From Euclidia mi (taxonomy: Eukaryota > Arthropoda > Insecta > Lepidoptera > Erebidae), in the NCBI GenBank assembly GCA_944739405.2, contig OX123186.2, positions 92,979,034 through 93,043,033 on the forward strand: a stretch of 64,000 bases of DNA. Direction: 5' to 3'. The translations under genes and the position numbers were made by a program. The notes below the pieces were generated by a model. The model was given only the letters and a program-made list of their open reading frames with translations, did not search any database and was not told the DNA's origin. Of the stretch, positions 33,383-44,979 are shown one piece after another (the stretch's first letter is position 1; each line of letters starts with the position of its first letter).

Positions 33383-33592
33383 TCATCATCAACAGCCCTA
33401 TGTAGTGTCCCACTGCTGGGTACGGGCCTCTTCTCACTATGAGAACGGAAGGCCATAGTCCACCACGCTGGCCAAGTGCGGATTGGCAGACTTCACAGTC
33501 ATGTCTTTGGAGAACATTATATGGAGAACTCTCAGACATGCAGGTTTCCTCACGATGTTTTCCTTCACCGATATGCAAGCGATAATTAACAA
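33383..33592. repeat. Lepidopteran LINE-tail-type repeat
   Basis: 'gtgtcccactgctgggtacg', 'ggccatagtccaccacgctg', 'ggagaactctcagacatgca' and 'ttttccttcaccg' occur in this order. The block at 49100-49310 has the same order with more mutations. Confidence 0.6.
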
Positions 33593-34012
33593 TTTTAATT
33601 GTTAGTAATTTATTTATTTGGTACTAATATATAAATAAGTGGTGAGGGGTTGTGAGTATTTTTCATGGTTTGTGTAAACTGATTGCAACAGCAATTATTT
33701 TGTTCTTACCTGTCCTACGGCAGGTAGGTATTCAACATGCCGTAAAACAGGTAAGAAAATAATTGATTTTAAGTTAGGTATTACTCTATATTGGTACAAT
33801 ATTGTTTTAGTATAAAAGTAATTTAATTTTGTAATATTTAATAAATGAATTATAGTACTGGAAAGTTAGGTATTCAATATCTACATGCTTAAAGTTTGTA
33901 CTGTTGTTTTTTTACTTTCACTTACACATTATTTTATTATTTTATCTAAGCCCATCCACAACAAATTTGTATATATAGTTTAAACTAAAACAAATACTTT
34001 ATCATTTTCCAG

Positions 34013-34215
34013 GTTACATGACATGCAAGTTTGAAAAGACGCGTTTTGGCAATCCCGTCATCATTGTAGGAAAGTACCGGTACAATTAGTGGAGCGGCAG
34101 GAAAGGTGCTCAAGTTCGATGGATTTGCGTGAAGAACCAGCAGGGATGTAGAGCCACTATCACAACCATCGATAACGTCATTGTTAGGACTAAGAACTAT
34201 CATACACATATGTGA
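34013..34215 (+). pseudogene. FLYWCH unit with one premature stop
   Basis: Acceptor 'tcattttccag', two bases, then YMTCKFEKTRFGNP, KYRYN, followed at once by TAG (34087-34089). The frame then continues without shift through RW-I-C, six residues, Cys and YHTHM to TGA. Apart from this codon (probably aag, cag or similar before) the unit is complete. Could be an allele-specific null or an assembly error. If translated it would give a short tail of about 24 residues. Confidence 0.8.
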
Positions 34216-34244
34216 GAAATATTAATTTTAAATTACACTAGAGG

Positions 34245-34440
34245 ACGCCAGCAGCTACACCTGCATTTTTTTTAAATTTTCCCGTTTTGGTCGATCCCGT
34301 GGGAATTTCGGGAAATCCCTTCTTAGTGCACCCCTACAGTCTCCAAGGAATATACGTGCCAAATTTCAGCTTCCTGCGCCCAATAGTAGTGTATCGTGTC
34401 AGTCAGTAAGTAACGCAAGGATTTTATATATTAAGATTAG
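34245..34440. repeat. Interspersed repeat fragment
   Basis: Phrases 'gtgcacccctacagtctcca', 'caaatttcagcttcctgcgc' and 'aaggattttatatattaaga' recur in mutated form at 61870-62035. Class unknown. Confidence 0.55.
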
Positions 34441-37400
34441 TACGGCTTTGCTTTTAATTGGATGAGTAGCAGGCAATTCGGATGTGCAGAGATACAATGG
34501 ATACGTAGGTATATGTTTACTAGTGTGCTTACGTCACTGGCACAGGCTGGCAAAGATAAAAAAACGTAAAAGTTTGCATGACTGACGTAGTAATGAACTA
34601 CGTCTCCTCTTATAGTCGGTTCTCATATGCCTTATTAGAATACCCGTCGACAACCTACACCCGAAATATTTATCATTAAATTATATTTGTTGTCTCAAAT
34701 ACAATTTTTATTGAGTTTTATACAGTATGAAGAATAGTTTCTAGAAGAGATTTTTAGTTAAGAGTTGTCATGGTGATGTGATAAATTTTTTTATTTTGAA
34801 TCATATTATTCACGGCTTATTTCGTTTATTGGGAAACATATAATTTGTTTTTCTGCCATTGTCTAGTCGTATATTTTATCGGATTCTTAGCATAGATCCA
34901 GATTTTATTTCTGTCAAGATATTTATATAATTATGATGTCTTTCTTCTATTTTATTGTATTTATTCTTCTATTAAAAGTATAGTTAGTCAAAAGATAGTT
35001 TCTCGTCCTTAGATACTAATAATGATAGCATAATGCTTCATTGCGTTGCGTTCGTACGTGATTAATAATTTAATGGATCTTGTCAACGAGTGAACGTTTA
35101 AAGTCGCAGTTAGAAAAGTTTGCCAAAAATAGATGTAATTTAATAAGATCTGGTTTATAAAATATTTATCATCCTTAAAAAAATACTTCCGCACTTACAA
35201 GCGTGTTCGAAACAATGGTATGCAAACATCTTAATTACCTAATATATAATAATATTCTACCACATACACACATCACCATCTAGTCCCAAACTAAGCAGAG
35301 CTTGTACTATGGGTACTAGATAGTGGATAAACATCCCTAGCTACATAGTAAACTTTTTTTGTAAATACATACATATTATAAATAGAAACACCCAGACCAA
35401 GACAAACATCCATGTTCATGCACCCAAATGTTTAACTTGAGCGGGAATCGAACCCGCGACCTTCGGCATAGCAGTCGCTTACACTCTCGCTGCACCAACC
35501 AGTCGTCGAAGATCTACTTTCTATAATATTCTCTAAGGAAGCTACGCAGTGCTGGATGTTATTTTTATTTATTGTTCGTGTTGTACTTCTGTAACTGAGT
35601 GTATATGCCAAAACTAAATATACACTGTAAAAATAACGAATCGTGCTAAAATGAGAAATTAATTACTAAGACAGCTAAAACCGCCGCCGTACTAGGCGAT
35701 TTGGTGATATGGAAAAATACTAATTATTGTGGACTGTATAAAGGATGGCTGGTAAATCGCCTATAGGAGTGGGTTATAGGGAGGAATAGGAGGCGGAGGT
35801 ATGGGAGCAGAGCACGCCTTACCTTAATAAAATGGCGGCTTGTCGGCGTCTTCCGAGAGTCGGGCCACAAGCTGATCACTCCACCTGGATCCAGCCCGAA
35901 GCTGCACGGATCACTCCGCTACACCCGCGGGCGGTTTAGTTCTCGTTTATAGTATAAAATAGCGGTAAAAAATTGCGGTGCTGCATGTATTCGTCGCGGC
36001 GTGGAGCTGTGTCCTGCACAGCCGGTCAGCGGGACCGTTGAATTTCGACACTGCGGTATGCAAAGGAATTTATTAGCTAGGTGTTGACATAATAAATTAT
36101 CAATAGAAAGATAGATGGCGCTACCAACACTTTATAGTAAATGTAAAAAAAGATGTACTTCTTTGTAACGATTCCACGTAATTTAAGCAAAATTCCAGCT
36201 TATGTCTGAAGTAATACTATTATTTAACGCAATCTCGCTTTATCATAAATTAATGGGTCTTTTACACTACTAGTGCTGGACCGTTGCCGTATGACAACCG
36301 GCGTCGGCGGTGTCGTACGATGCACGGTCGGTTGTTTTATATTTACCGTACAAAGTACACACAGCTACAACTGAAGCTATGTTATAGCTCACAGTACGAT
36401 TATAATACTTATTTCCTAAACCATAAGAACGGTACAAAGGGCAATGTGTATAACTTGAGGGGTAGCCGGGTGTACTAGACGCAATAATCAGTGCGTAAAT
36501 CGTCAACTGTTTGTTATGAAAAACAAAAACAAAAAGCGCCTTGAAAGTCCTGAGCATTAGGTAACTACCGTTTCAAAATAAATTAATAAAACCGGTTGTA
36601 ATACTTGTAATGAATGCCAAAGTATGTGCCCTCGTCAGCAATTCAGAATGGACAGAACGTTTTGTTAGTATTCCCCCTTGATATATCGAAATGCACTCTC
36701 ATTGGTTGTTGCTTACAGCTGGTACCGCATGTTAGTATAACGGACAGTCTGCAACTGTGTTATGTCAGTTAAATTGTGATTTTACTTATTGCAAACATTT
36801 GTTATCGGTGTTGTTTTATGTCAATCGTTGAAATACTTGGTGAGTTTTATAATGTTTTGCAGTAAAATGAAGCAGTAATTTTTTAATCAGACATCATAAT
36901 GTGATGTAATTTTTAATTCTCGTTTTGTATACTTTTGACTGTCACAGTGACATTATAAGGTAAATACTTATTTATTGTGTAATTTATTACATGAATTTAT
37001 TATGTAGAGTTTTAAAATATTGTTATTTTGCGCTTTCAAATAAAATGGTTTCACAAGATAGTCCGACTATTCTACAAGAGTGCGAAGCACGTCATGCATA
37101 CGGACGAACACGTACATCGCGTTGAACTCACGCAATTGCTTTTGCATGAAAAAACATAACAGTCTTAGGCTGACCCACATTAGGCGTGCGCGCGATCCTC
37201 GGGCGTGCGCTACGCGCGCGCGTCGCAGGCACGCTGAGTGAGCGTCGCGTTTCGCCGGCGTGTGACGTGTGTGCAGCGAGCGCGCAGCGCTGGAATCATC
37301 TTACATCGCACGACACCAACTGGTCGGCTGCCACCAACCATCTAATCTGAAAGCGCCTTAATAGTTAGTCAGAGAGTTTTTTTGTTTGTAGTATTTATAG

Positions 37401-38086
37401 AAACAATACTGTACAGTGCAAGTGTTATATTTTATGATACTTTGTGAGAGAAACTATACTCAATAGAGCCAAAAATATCCTGGCATAGCCCGTTCCACTA
37501 CAACGTATCGAATGTTTTCTAGGTCCATTTACATATATGTGAATAGTGTCATATAAATTTTTCAGCCACTGAAGTGATCCGTTTGTTTTCTCGGTTCGTC
37601 TGAATGTGAACATTGTCATACAAGCTGTACTGCCACTGGCACGTCCGGTGCTTTAAATAGTCCCGGCCATAGATTATACAGATATACTGGTCCCGGCAAA
37701 CAGCCGGTTCCTATAAGTGAGAAAGGCCTCTTAGCATTTTAGTTTCATCGGTCAGTATTTCACTGTGACTCCTTTATACAGTAAATAGCAATAATATTGC
37801 AGTAGTCATTGAGAAGTACTCATCCTATATATTATTATTGTGTGTTTAATATATTATATTCACAAAACATTGTTTTATTTAGAACCTTGTTTAAAATTCT
37901 ATTGCCTCTTATTCCGTTTAGGATATATTTTTACTACATATCTTCGTGTAGTCAACTGAACAGGAAAACTCTTGAGTTTGGTTCTATAAGGTTATGAAAA
38001 CTATAATACTATGGGTCACAATATTTCTATTGTTCATATATTTCTATTGTATCAAAGTTGAGAAATTATTGTTAATCATTTTACAG
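34441..38086. other. Long exon-free stretch
   Basis: It holds the SINE at 35243-35508 and two GC-rich patches. The patch at 35690-36060 is unexplained. The other, at 37160-37350, is rich in 'gcgcg' and ends 'aatctgaaagcgcctt', like the MITE end at 54722-54741. No FLYWCH exon was found in 3.6 kb. Confidence 0.45.
35243..35508 (-). repeat. tRNA-derived SINE (family A), inverted
   Basis: Inverted B box 'gcgggaatcgaacccgcgac' and inverted tail 'accatctagtcccaaactaa'. Better preserved than the copy at 14865. Confidence 0.78.
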
Positions 38087-38179
38087 ATTTCACACCGGGG
38101 TTTTAAATTTTTCGATCTCTTTTTGAAGCCAGTGCTGATATTGGGGCCATACCGTTATAACCAATACTCGCTAGTTTGA
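38087..38179 (+). pseudogene. FLYWCH relic, first half only
   Basis: After an acceptor-like 'cattttacag' the expected frame hits TAA within a few codons. In another frame KPVLILGPYRYNQYS is clear, then TGA. The Trp/Cys/His half is gone. A dead copy of the 'GPYRYN' type. Confidence 0.7.
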
Positions 38180-38351
38180 AGACGTTTTATTTTATTGTTA
38201 TCGAACCAAGGATCTTGAGATTTAATTGTACCCATTGTAACATTAACTTGAATCCAAATCTTTATAATTGCCATTCGGTGGAAATTGACCGAGCGTCCAT
38301 ATTGGCAAATATGGTCAGGCCCAATTTTGTCTCTAAGGTATGCCTTATTGG

Positions 38352-38575
38352 TACGCCTTTTTTTTTAGTGGTAATAGGCGGCAAACGAGCAGACGGATTG
38401 CCTGATGGTAAGCAATTACCCCGCCCATGGACACAAGCAACAACACAAGAGTCACAAGTGCGTTGCCGCCCCTTGGGGTTGGGAAAAGGGATAGGATGAG
38501 GAGTGGGATCAGGGAGAAGGGATAGGGGATAGGGCCTCCGGCACTCTCACTCACCGAACGAAACACAACAGTTTA
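38352..38575. repeat. LINE-associated repeat
   Basis: 'ggcggcaaacgagcagacgg', 'cctgatggtaagcaattacc' and 'aagtgcgttgccgcccc' are a phrase set very common in moths and butterflies, probably a non-LTR 3' region. Confidence 0.6.
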
Positions 38576-38579
38576 GGTA

Positions 38580-38930
38580 CTGTTCATCATATCAGCCAAA
38601 CGACGTCCACTGCTGGACATAGGCCTCCCCCAAGGTTCTCCACACAGACCGGTCTTGAGCCGCCCGCATCCAACCTCCTCCCGCGATCTTGACAAGATCG
38701 ACGGTCCACCTTGCGGGGGGCCTACCTCTGCTGCGTCGTCCGGTACGTGGCCGCCACTCCAGAACCTTTCTGCCCCAACGGCCATCGGTTCTTCGAGCTA
38801 TGTGCCCTGCCCACTGCCACTTCAGCTTGGCTATCCGGAGAGCTATGTCGGCGACTTTGGTTCTACTGCGGATCTCCTCATTTCTGATTCGATCTCGCAG
38901 GGAAACTCCAAGCATACAGCAGCATAGGTA
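38580..38930 (-). mobile_element. Non-LTR retrotransposon, C-terminal coding end
   Basis: On the minus strand a 107-residue frame (38592-38915) has LRDRIRNEEIR, KLKWQWAGHIAR and RSRGRPPARW, the distal domain after reverse transcriptase in an RTE-like lepidopteran LINE. The end 'ctgctggacataggcctccc' matches tails at 140-275 and 41110-41225. Heavily 5'-truncated. Confidence 0.72.
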
Positions 38931-39514
38931 CTGTTACTTTACGTCAATTTTCTGTGAGAGGGTAGTACTTCGCCGGTTGAGCCGGCCCATTCATGCTGAA
39001 ATCAGCAAGGCTCTACTACTTTTTAAGAGGTTCTTATCTAGGATTCGTATTCAGGATAATACGAGACAGTTTTGGAACTTATCCGAGTGGATAGTCATCA
39101 AAAGTGAGGAAATAAGAAGAAATACAAAGGTCTCGTTTTCTTGGATGGAACAGAATATATTGTTGCTTTTAAATTGTAGCCATGGAAGAGCAGAGGCTGA
39201 TACACAACAGATCGTGCAGGATCGAAAGAGTCTAACTCTAAATGATGGTACAGTATGCATATTGTTGCCTTTAATTCCGTAAAATTGTAGTGCGTTCCAG
39301 GTTGAAACGGTCCATTCGTTGTCAATAGCAATTGACTTGTTGCTTAATCTAGCTAGTTTGTGGATGTATAGTTGACAAGGGTGCGGATCGAAATCACGAT
39401 CTAATGATCGCAAGCTAGATGGCCAGGTCCACACCGGACGATCCACCGTGCTTCGATTGCGCCAATCCGTCCAACCCAAAGAGTCAAAATTAGTATTTTT
39501 TATTAATGGGGTAG

Positions 39515-39691
39515 ATCCTATGTACACGGTGACCCTTCGAGGGAAACCTGCGATACAAGTGGGCTGGTACAGGTTCACGAATTGGAGCAGCAGTAAAGGT
39601 CGCAGGGCAAGATTGACCACAAAGGGTGTCGTGCTAAAATCAACTCAGTGGATGAAATCATCGTTCTGAATAATGATAATCATTTCATTAG
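39515..39691 (+). pseudogene. FLYWCH relic with a deletion over Trp and first Cys
   Basis: A possible acceptor (ggggtag) is followed by PMYTVTLRGKP, GWYRFTNWS and KGRRAR. The W-x-C segment is then missing, and the remaining GCRAKI...DNH part is in a different frame. It lies only 280 bases before an intact exon. Confidence 0.75.
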
Positions 39692-39968
39692 ATGTCATAA
39701 TGAAACGCGATAATACATTTTTGAAAAATATGTGCGTTTGCTTTCTTCGGAAAGTGTGTAAGTAAGTTTGGTTTTAGTAGGTCATAATTATCTATACTGA
39801 AACGTAGATGTTCACTATGTAGAAGAAAGATATCAAACTCTCTACTATATTTTTGACTAAAATGCACCCATTATTTTTCATTATCAAATGATTCTTTTTT
39901 ATGTGCTTCCATTCTCGTACAGCATTAAAATTTTCGATTAAATTGTTGTAATATTATACTCTTTCCAG

Positions 39969-40201
39969 AACCAGTGTATCTAAAGTCTCGGTACGGCAAG
40001 CCAGTTATGTTGCTTGGTCACCACAGATACAATTTGAAGTCTTCTTTCCAAAACAGAGAGAGCGTGGCGCAGGCTCGGTGGGTGTGCGTGAAACAGCAAC
40101 TGAGCTGCCGTTCCAAGGTCGTCACGGTGAACAACATCGTTGTGTTGTTGGTATCTACCAACAACACAACGATGTTGTTCATCTACCATAATCATAAATA
40201 G
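39969..40201 (+). CDS. mod(mdg4): FLYWCH terminal exon with palindromic in-frame insertion
   Basis: Acceptor 'actctttccag', two bases, then PVYLKSRYGKP, HHRYNLK, RW-V-C, six residues, Cys. Between the NNIVVLL strand and the terminal YHNHK the exon holds about nine extra residues encoded by the right arm of a perfect inverted repeat (40129-40180). Frame and all core residues survive. The linker before the Trp is also longer (QNRESVAQ). Confidence 0.83.
40129..40180. repeat. Perfect palindrome inside a coding exon (25-bp arms)
   Basis: Arms 40129-40153 and 40156-40180 are exact reverse complements with a two-base centre. The left arm is normal exon sequence; the right arm is extra relative to all other units, so it arose by copying the exon backwards. 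The mRNA would carry a strong hairpin. Confidence 0.93.
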
Positions 40202-40889
40202 TTGAAGAGAACTTTAACCCTACGATCCCGTTTGATCGGCACGGGAATTCGAAAGGATTAAGCTAAGTTCAAAAGGCTCTTGCTGGCTGGTCAAACTCTC
40301 ATCAGTCTCATCTATACATTGCAGTGCAGTCAATCGCGAAACTGTATGCCGAAGATAATAAACATTATACTCGTTTAAACTTATATTTAGTAATTAATAA
40401 TGTGAATATTGTGGCTTAAGTAGCCGTGGTGGTAGTGGTAGGTTTTTTTTTATTAACTCATTATTTAATTAAAGAAGCTCAAATACTCGTCAATGATCTG
40501 TTGAGATCTTATGAAATGCATCATAGTGACATGAAGCGATCCGAAAAACTAGCGTCCTGTTTAGTTAATAAATATAAATATTACTATTTTTATTAAATTG
40601 ATTATAAAACGAAGCAAATGTTTATTTTTCTTTTAATACTCGTTTTGGTGTGCAAACATTTATAGAAATAAAAAAGATGGAGTACGAAAACGAACATGAA
40701 TGCGTGCCCTTAACCAGAAGTGTCGACTGTGATTCAACTAAGTAAAACAGACTTAGTGAAATTAAGGAAAGTCAAAATATTCAAGGCGTTCCTGGCTCTG
40801 GATTTAAGACTAATTTATATCTGTGTTTTAGACCGGCTTCTAAAGCTTTTGATGTGATTTTATATAAACTTAATTTTATTTGGTTTCAG

Positions 40890-41080
40890 TCCCAGTATTC
40901 TCCGTATCTCAGCGAGGGAATCCAGTGATAATTCTTGGCCACTACCGCTTCAACAAGTGGGTGGGTAGCCGGGGTCATAGAGCCCGTTGGATATGTGTGA
41001 AGGTCAACTCTTTGAAGTGTTCCGGCTCACTGGTTACATATGATGACGTCATTATCAAACAGACTCCTCATAATCACTGA
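40890..41080 (+). CDS. mod(mdg4): FLYWCH terminal exon, VSQRG group member 1
   Basis: Acceptor 'ttatttggtttcag', two bases, then PVFSVSQRGNP, HYRFNKWVGSRG, RW-I-C, seven residues, Cys, TPHNH and TGA. Shares VSQRG, NKW.GSRG and the seven-residue Cys gap with the exon at 42877, and QTPHNH with the one at 43828. Confidence 0.88.
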
Positions 41081-41109
41081 ATAATCGGTACGTGAATCGA
41101 TGATCTAGT

Positions 41110-41225
41110 TGGGATCGCAGGCGGCGGATGTATGTCGGCGACTCAAGATCGGTCTATGTGTATAGCCTTGTGGGAGGCCTATGTCGAGCAGTGGACGTTT
41201 ATCGGCTTATATGATGATGGTGATG
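41110..41225 (+). mobile_element. LINE 3' tail
   Basis: 'ggcgactcaagatcggtcta', 'gtgggaggcctatgtcgagc' and 'ggcttatatgatgatggtga'. Same family as 140-275. It starts 30 bases after the stop of an exon. Confidence 0.65.
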
Positions 41226-41999
41226 CTAAATGAACGTAGTTATGCCTAAGTTTGTATTATGTCTAATGCTCCCGGGGGATGGGATCTATATGTTTTCTGA
41301 TTTACTTGGGTGGTGAATTTTCAAATAAATGACCTTGATTCAAAATTATACATAATTTACCTACGCTTTTCATTATACGTCCTCTTGGGTACCTAATAGA
41401 ATGCTTCAAACTGAAGGTTTTTTGTACGTTTGAGATGGTTTTTATTACTTAGATCTGTTTTTTTTTGCTCTGTTTCTCTAATACGTATGTATATGTTCCT
41501 ATATAAAATGAAGAACAAAGACAATTAAACAATATACATTAATGGGGTAAACACAAAGAAAGTCAAAGTGAATTGAGTATTATATTGTATCGCATTATAC
41601 TGCTTGTATGTAAGCTGAATATAAATTTGTATTGAAGTATTATTACTGTGATTTAGACTGAATGAATATAAAAAAATATAAATAAGATACATGGACCTAC
41701 CCATATTTGCCGAACTGGAATTGATCACCTTATTACCATACTACCTAACTATTTGTTGACTACGCCGGGCGGCGTGACAGCTCTTACTAATATTAGGAAT
41801 TGACGTAGTAGTAATTGACACTCATAAGAGTGCAACTAAATTAAAAATAAAATATGGAACACCAACATTCTCTCTTCTAAAATATTTTAAACTCATGCGT
41901 ATTCGAATGCTATTTGTAAACGTACTTATATCTCTCTTCACCAAAATCGAGCACATAAGTGCTCGATTTAATTAATTAATATATATTTTATTTATTTAT
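41226..41999. other. Spacer, nothing recognised
   Basis: AT-rich. A short inverted pair 'gagcacataagtgctc' lies near 41950. No gene. Confidence 0.45.
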
Positions 42000-42255
42000 T
42001 TATAGACTCACGCCTATATCCCCGAAGGGTAGGCAGAGATGTAATATTACACTCACATTTCGCCATGAATTTATAGGTCCCACGTAATAGGGGGCGAGCC
42101 TATTACCGTACCGGGCACATTACCTGATTCCGTGCTGATACTGAGAATTTCCTAACGGAAAAACCCAATAACACTTTGCCCGACCCGGGAATTGAACCCG
42201 AGACCTCCCAATCCGACGCGCACATTCATGCCGGGAGACCAACGAGGCAGTCAGT
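42000..42255 (-). repeat. tRNA-derived SINE (family B), inverted
   Basis: Inverted tail 'atagactcacgcctatatcc', 'aataacactttgcccgaccc' and inverted head 'gggagaccaacgaggcagtc'. Full-length by comparison with 10798-11050. Confidence 0.8.
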
Positions 42256-42876
42256 AAATATAAATAAATTAATAATCTAATTTAAACGGTTTCCCATGTT
42301 GACAGATGTGGGTAAACCTGAGCCACGGCAGTTTAAAAGTATTTATTCTATAGTATGCATTTAAGGAAATAATAATAAACATTTTCAACTATATTTTTAT
42401 TAAAATTGCTATCCAACTATAGCACCTGTTTAAAATCGAGTTGTATTGTATGACAAAGAGATGTCATTAAATAATCCAGTTGCAGGGCCATGTATAAATC
42501 TACGAGCATGTATGAAGAATGTATAGCGGAGTCATGTACTACTCACGATGGATCCACTCTATTTTTGCTATTCCATAATTATGTTTTTACCAAATATCGT
42601 AATATTTTCAACTTGCGTAACACAGTTGTTGATGGCAACGCCTTAAGTCATGAAGATATTATATAAGCCAGTAATGCAGGAAAAAGCATTTTAAAATAAA
42701 TAAAAACATTTCTAGTAAGCTGGTTGCATTTTTCATGGCTCCAACCAAGACTTTCGACTAGGATCCTAAGCTTACGCCTTACGCACCGGTCTATTCAGAT
42801 CTGTCAGAATATTAGCTTTTGAATAACGTGATGTTTACTTAATAAAACTTCGAAATAAGGTTTGCTTTAGTTTCAG
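42256..42876. other. Spacer, nothing recognised
   Basis: AT-rich up to the acceptor of the next unit. Confidence 0.45.
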
Positions 42877-43070
42877 GCCCTGTGTTTTCAGTATCCCAGC
42901 GTGGTAACCCGGTCATAGTGATAGGCAAGTACCGCTTTAACAAATGGTCGGGCAGTAGAGGCGTGAAGACACGTTGGGTTTGTGACAAGGCCAGGAGTCT
43001 CAAGTGTTCAGCTGCCTTGATCACCATCGATGATGTCATCGTCAAGGAGATCATGTCACATAATCATTGA
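42877..43070 (+). CDS. mod(mdg4): FLYWCH terminal exon, VSQRG group member 2
   Basis: Acceptor 'tttagtttcag', two bases, then PVFSVSQRGNP, KYRFNKWSGSRG, RW-V-C, seven residues, Cys, MSHNH and TGA. Complete core. Differs from its two siblings mostly after the first Cys (DKARSLKC) and at the tail. Confidence 0.88.
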
Positions 43071-43140
43071 AACAGCATGGAACATCTTAATATAGATAAT
43101 ACAGTTGGGCGTAGCCGCGTAAGTTTGGCGGCAATTTCTC

Positions 43141-43250
43141 TAGTAGTTGAGCACACATTATACGCGACCGAAGTTCGGTACGATTGTCGACAAAGATACT
43201 TATAGTAGAGCACACATTATACGCCACCGAAGTTCGATTCGATTGTTGGA
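43141..43250. repeat. Short tandem repeat (~60-bp period, two units)
   Basis: 'gagcacacattatacgc.accgaagttcg..tacgattgt' type phrases start at 43149 and 43208. The flanks (43105-43135 and 43290-43330) contain 'gcgtaagtttggc'/'gcgtaagttcggc', so this may be part of a small mobile element. Confidence 0.6.
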
Positions 43251-43827
43251 ATTTCTGTGTCATAATCAGCCGAATACGTCGGAACGTAATTTCGGCCGCA
43301 GAACTTCGGTCGCGTAAGTTCGGCATAGTATGTTTAGATTTTTACATATTTGATTTGCAGAACAGGCAGGATGACGACTGTCGGGTCAGCTAGTTATATA
43401 ATATAAACTTTACGGGTTTATTTATTTTAGTCTATGTGTTTGTGCCATACAAAAGTAAATATAATTGTAATAACTACTTTTAAATAATTCTGGTGTTTTT
43501 GTTATGTTATATTTTATAATTGTCAATATTGTAATCGAAGTTCTAGCTGCGATTGTCTTGCCTTTGAAAAAAATAAAGCTAATGATTAAAAATAATATCA
43601 TCATAGTGAGTAAAATTTACCTACCTATTTATTCATATCTCATGAGTATCGTATATTCATATACATATCTTATAATTTAACTTGTCGTGCCGAAATGTTT
43701 ACACCCGATTGAGACTAGTCATATAAACATAACTACGTGCACAAATAGTATTTGTAAACGCATGAGTTTATTCTTTTTAAAAGTGAAACATTTTTTGTTC
43801 CATAATTTCTTTTTAACTTAGTTCCAG

Positions 43828-44015
43828 TGCCAGTATTCGGAGTATCACAAAGAGGCAAACCAATGATAGTCGTCGGCCAGTATCGCTACAATAAGTGGGT
43901 AGGCAGTCGCGGACCGCGGGCTCGATGTACCTGCGTCAAAGTAAAGAACAAATGTCCAGCTACCCTCATTACTATTGACGATGTGATAGTCAAGCAAACA
44001 CCGCATAATCATTGA
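43828..44015 (+). CDS. mod(mdg4): FLYWCH terminal exon, VSQRG group member 3, Trp replaced by Cys
   Basis: Acceptor 'ttagttccag', two bases, then PVFGVSQRGKP, QYRYNKWVGSRG, then RAR-C-T-C where all others have W-x-C (tgt for tgg), six residues, Cys, TPHNH and TGA. The Trp of the FLYWCH name is lost by one base change while zinc ligands are kept. An extra Cys two residues before the ligand could compete for zinc. Acceptor and frame are intact. Confidence 0.82.
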
Positions 44016-44786
44016 ATAAAATAAAATTTGTTTTTTTAAATATCATAATATTTATTGACATTGCCAAGATGTTTCGACTGTAATAAGTGAAGTCTAGTGG
44101 GGATAGTTTAGAAGACTATTGCTTGTCTATAGCTTATACTACTAGGCAAATAAGACACGCCAACATAGTATTATTAGAAGCATGTTTTAAAAAATCTAAG
44201 AAAATATAAAGTAAAGAAAATGCATTTTATATAATATAAACTTTACGGGTTTATTTATTTTAGTCTATGTGTTTGTGTCATCATCCTCCTAGCATTATCC
44301 CAGTTTCAACCCGGGGTTCGCTTACCAGTCTAACCGGATTTGGCTGAATATTTTAGCTTTTCCACAGAGCGACTGCCTGTCTGACCTCTGCAAACTACTT
44401 ATTAATATTTTGTGTTATTCGTAAACGTTATTAAATTGTGATCTAAGAAACTTATGTTTCCACGTTATTATTTTAAGTAAGATAGATAAACGAAAAAAGT
44501 CTGGTGTAGAGCCATGTCCACCAATGAACGAACGTAGGTAAGTTTTAAGTACAACTGTGCTATGCAGCCAACTGAAAGTTAGGATAGAGCAAAAAATACT
44601 TGTGCTTTGGTATCCGGTGCCTTTGTGTTTATCTGGTAAATCTGCACTTTTAGTATATAATATCGAAAAATAATGAAAGAATTGTGTTTATGATCTCGAA
44701 AGATAAAATGTCTAAAAAAAGCAATAAAAATATTTCAGGAAATAATTTGATTCGTTAAAGTCCTTTTCTATTTTATTTATTTTCAG
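44016..44786. other. Spacer with a direct repeat of the preceding intron
   Basis: 'ataatataaactttacggg' and about 30 following bases at 44229-44277 repeat 43398-43443. This is likely a trace of the local duplication that made the VSQRG group. Confidence 0.6.
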
Positions 44787-44979
44787 TTCCATATTTCACT
44801 GTGTCTCGGCGTAGCAATCCCGTGTTACAAATGGGTCGCTACCGTTTCAACAAATACTACAGAAGCAAGGGTCCCAACTTCCCAAGGCTCACTGGGCTTG
44901 TGTTGAAGCGAGTGTTGGTTGTCGAGCAAGACTTGTGACGTACGATGACGTTATAGTTAATGTATTTGAGTCGGACTAG
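44787..44979 (+). pseudogene. Decayed FLYWCH unit, frameshifted, His pair lost
   Basis: Good acceptor 'ttattttcag', two bases, then PYFTVSRRSNP, RYRFNKYY and SKGPN. A shift just after (near 44880) puts AHW-A-C...GCRARLVTYDD in another frame, and the reading then ends FESD-TAG with no H-x-H. GNP is also SNP. Confidence 0.82.

Noticed and set aside
34087..34089. Programmed readthrough or recoding at TAG
   Set aside because: No supporting downstream structure was evident and several neighbours are ordinary pseudogenes; simple nonsense is likelier.
36284..36478. Small open frames on both strands
   Set aside because: No motif, no acceptor in array phase, no repeat support.
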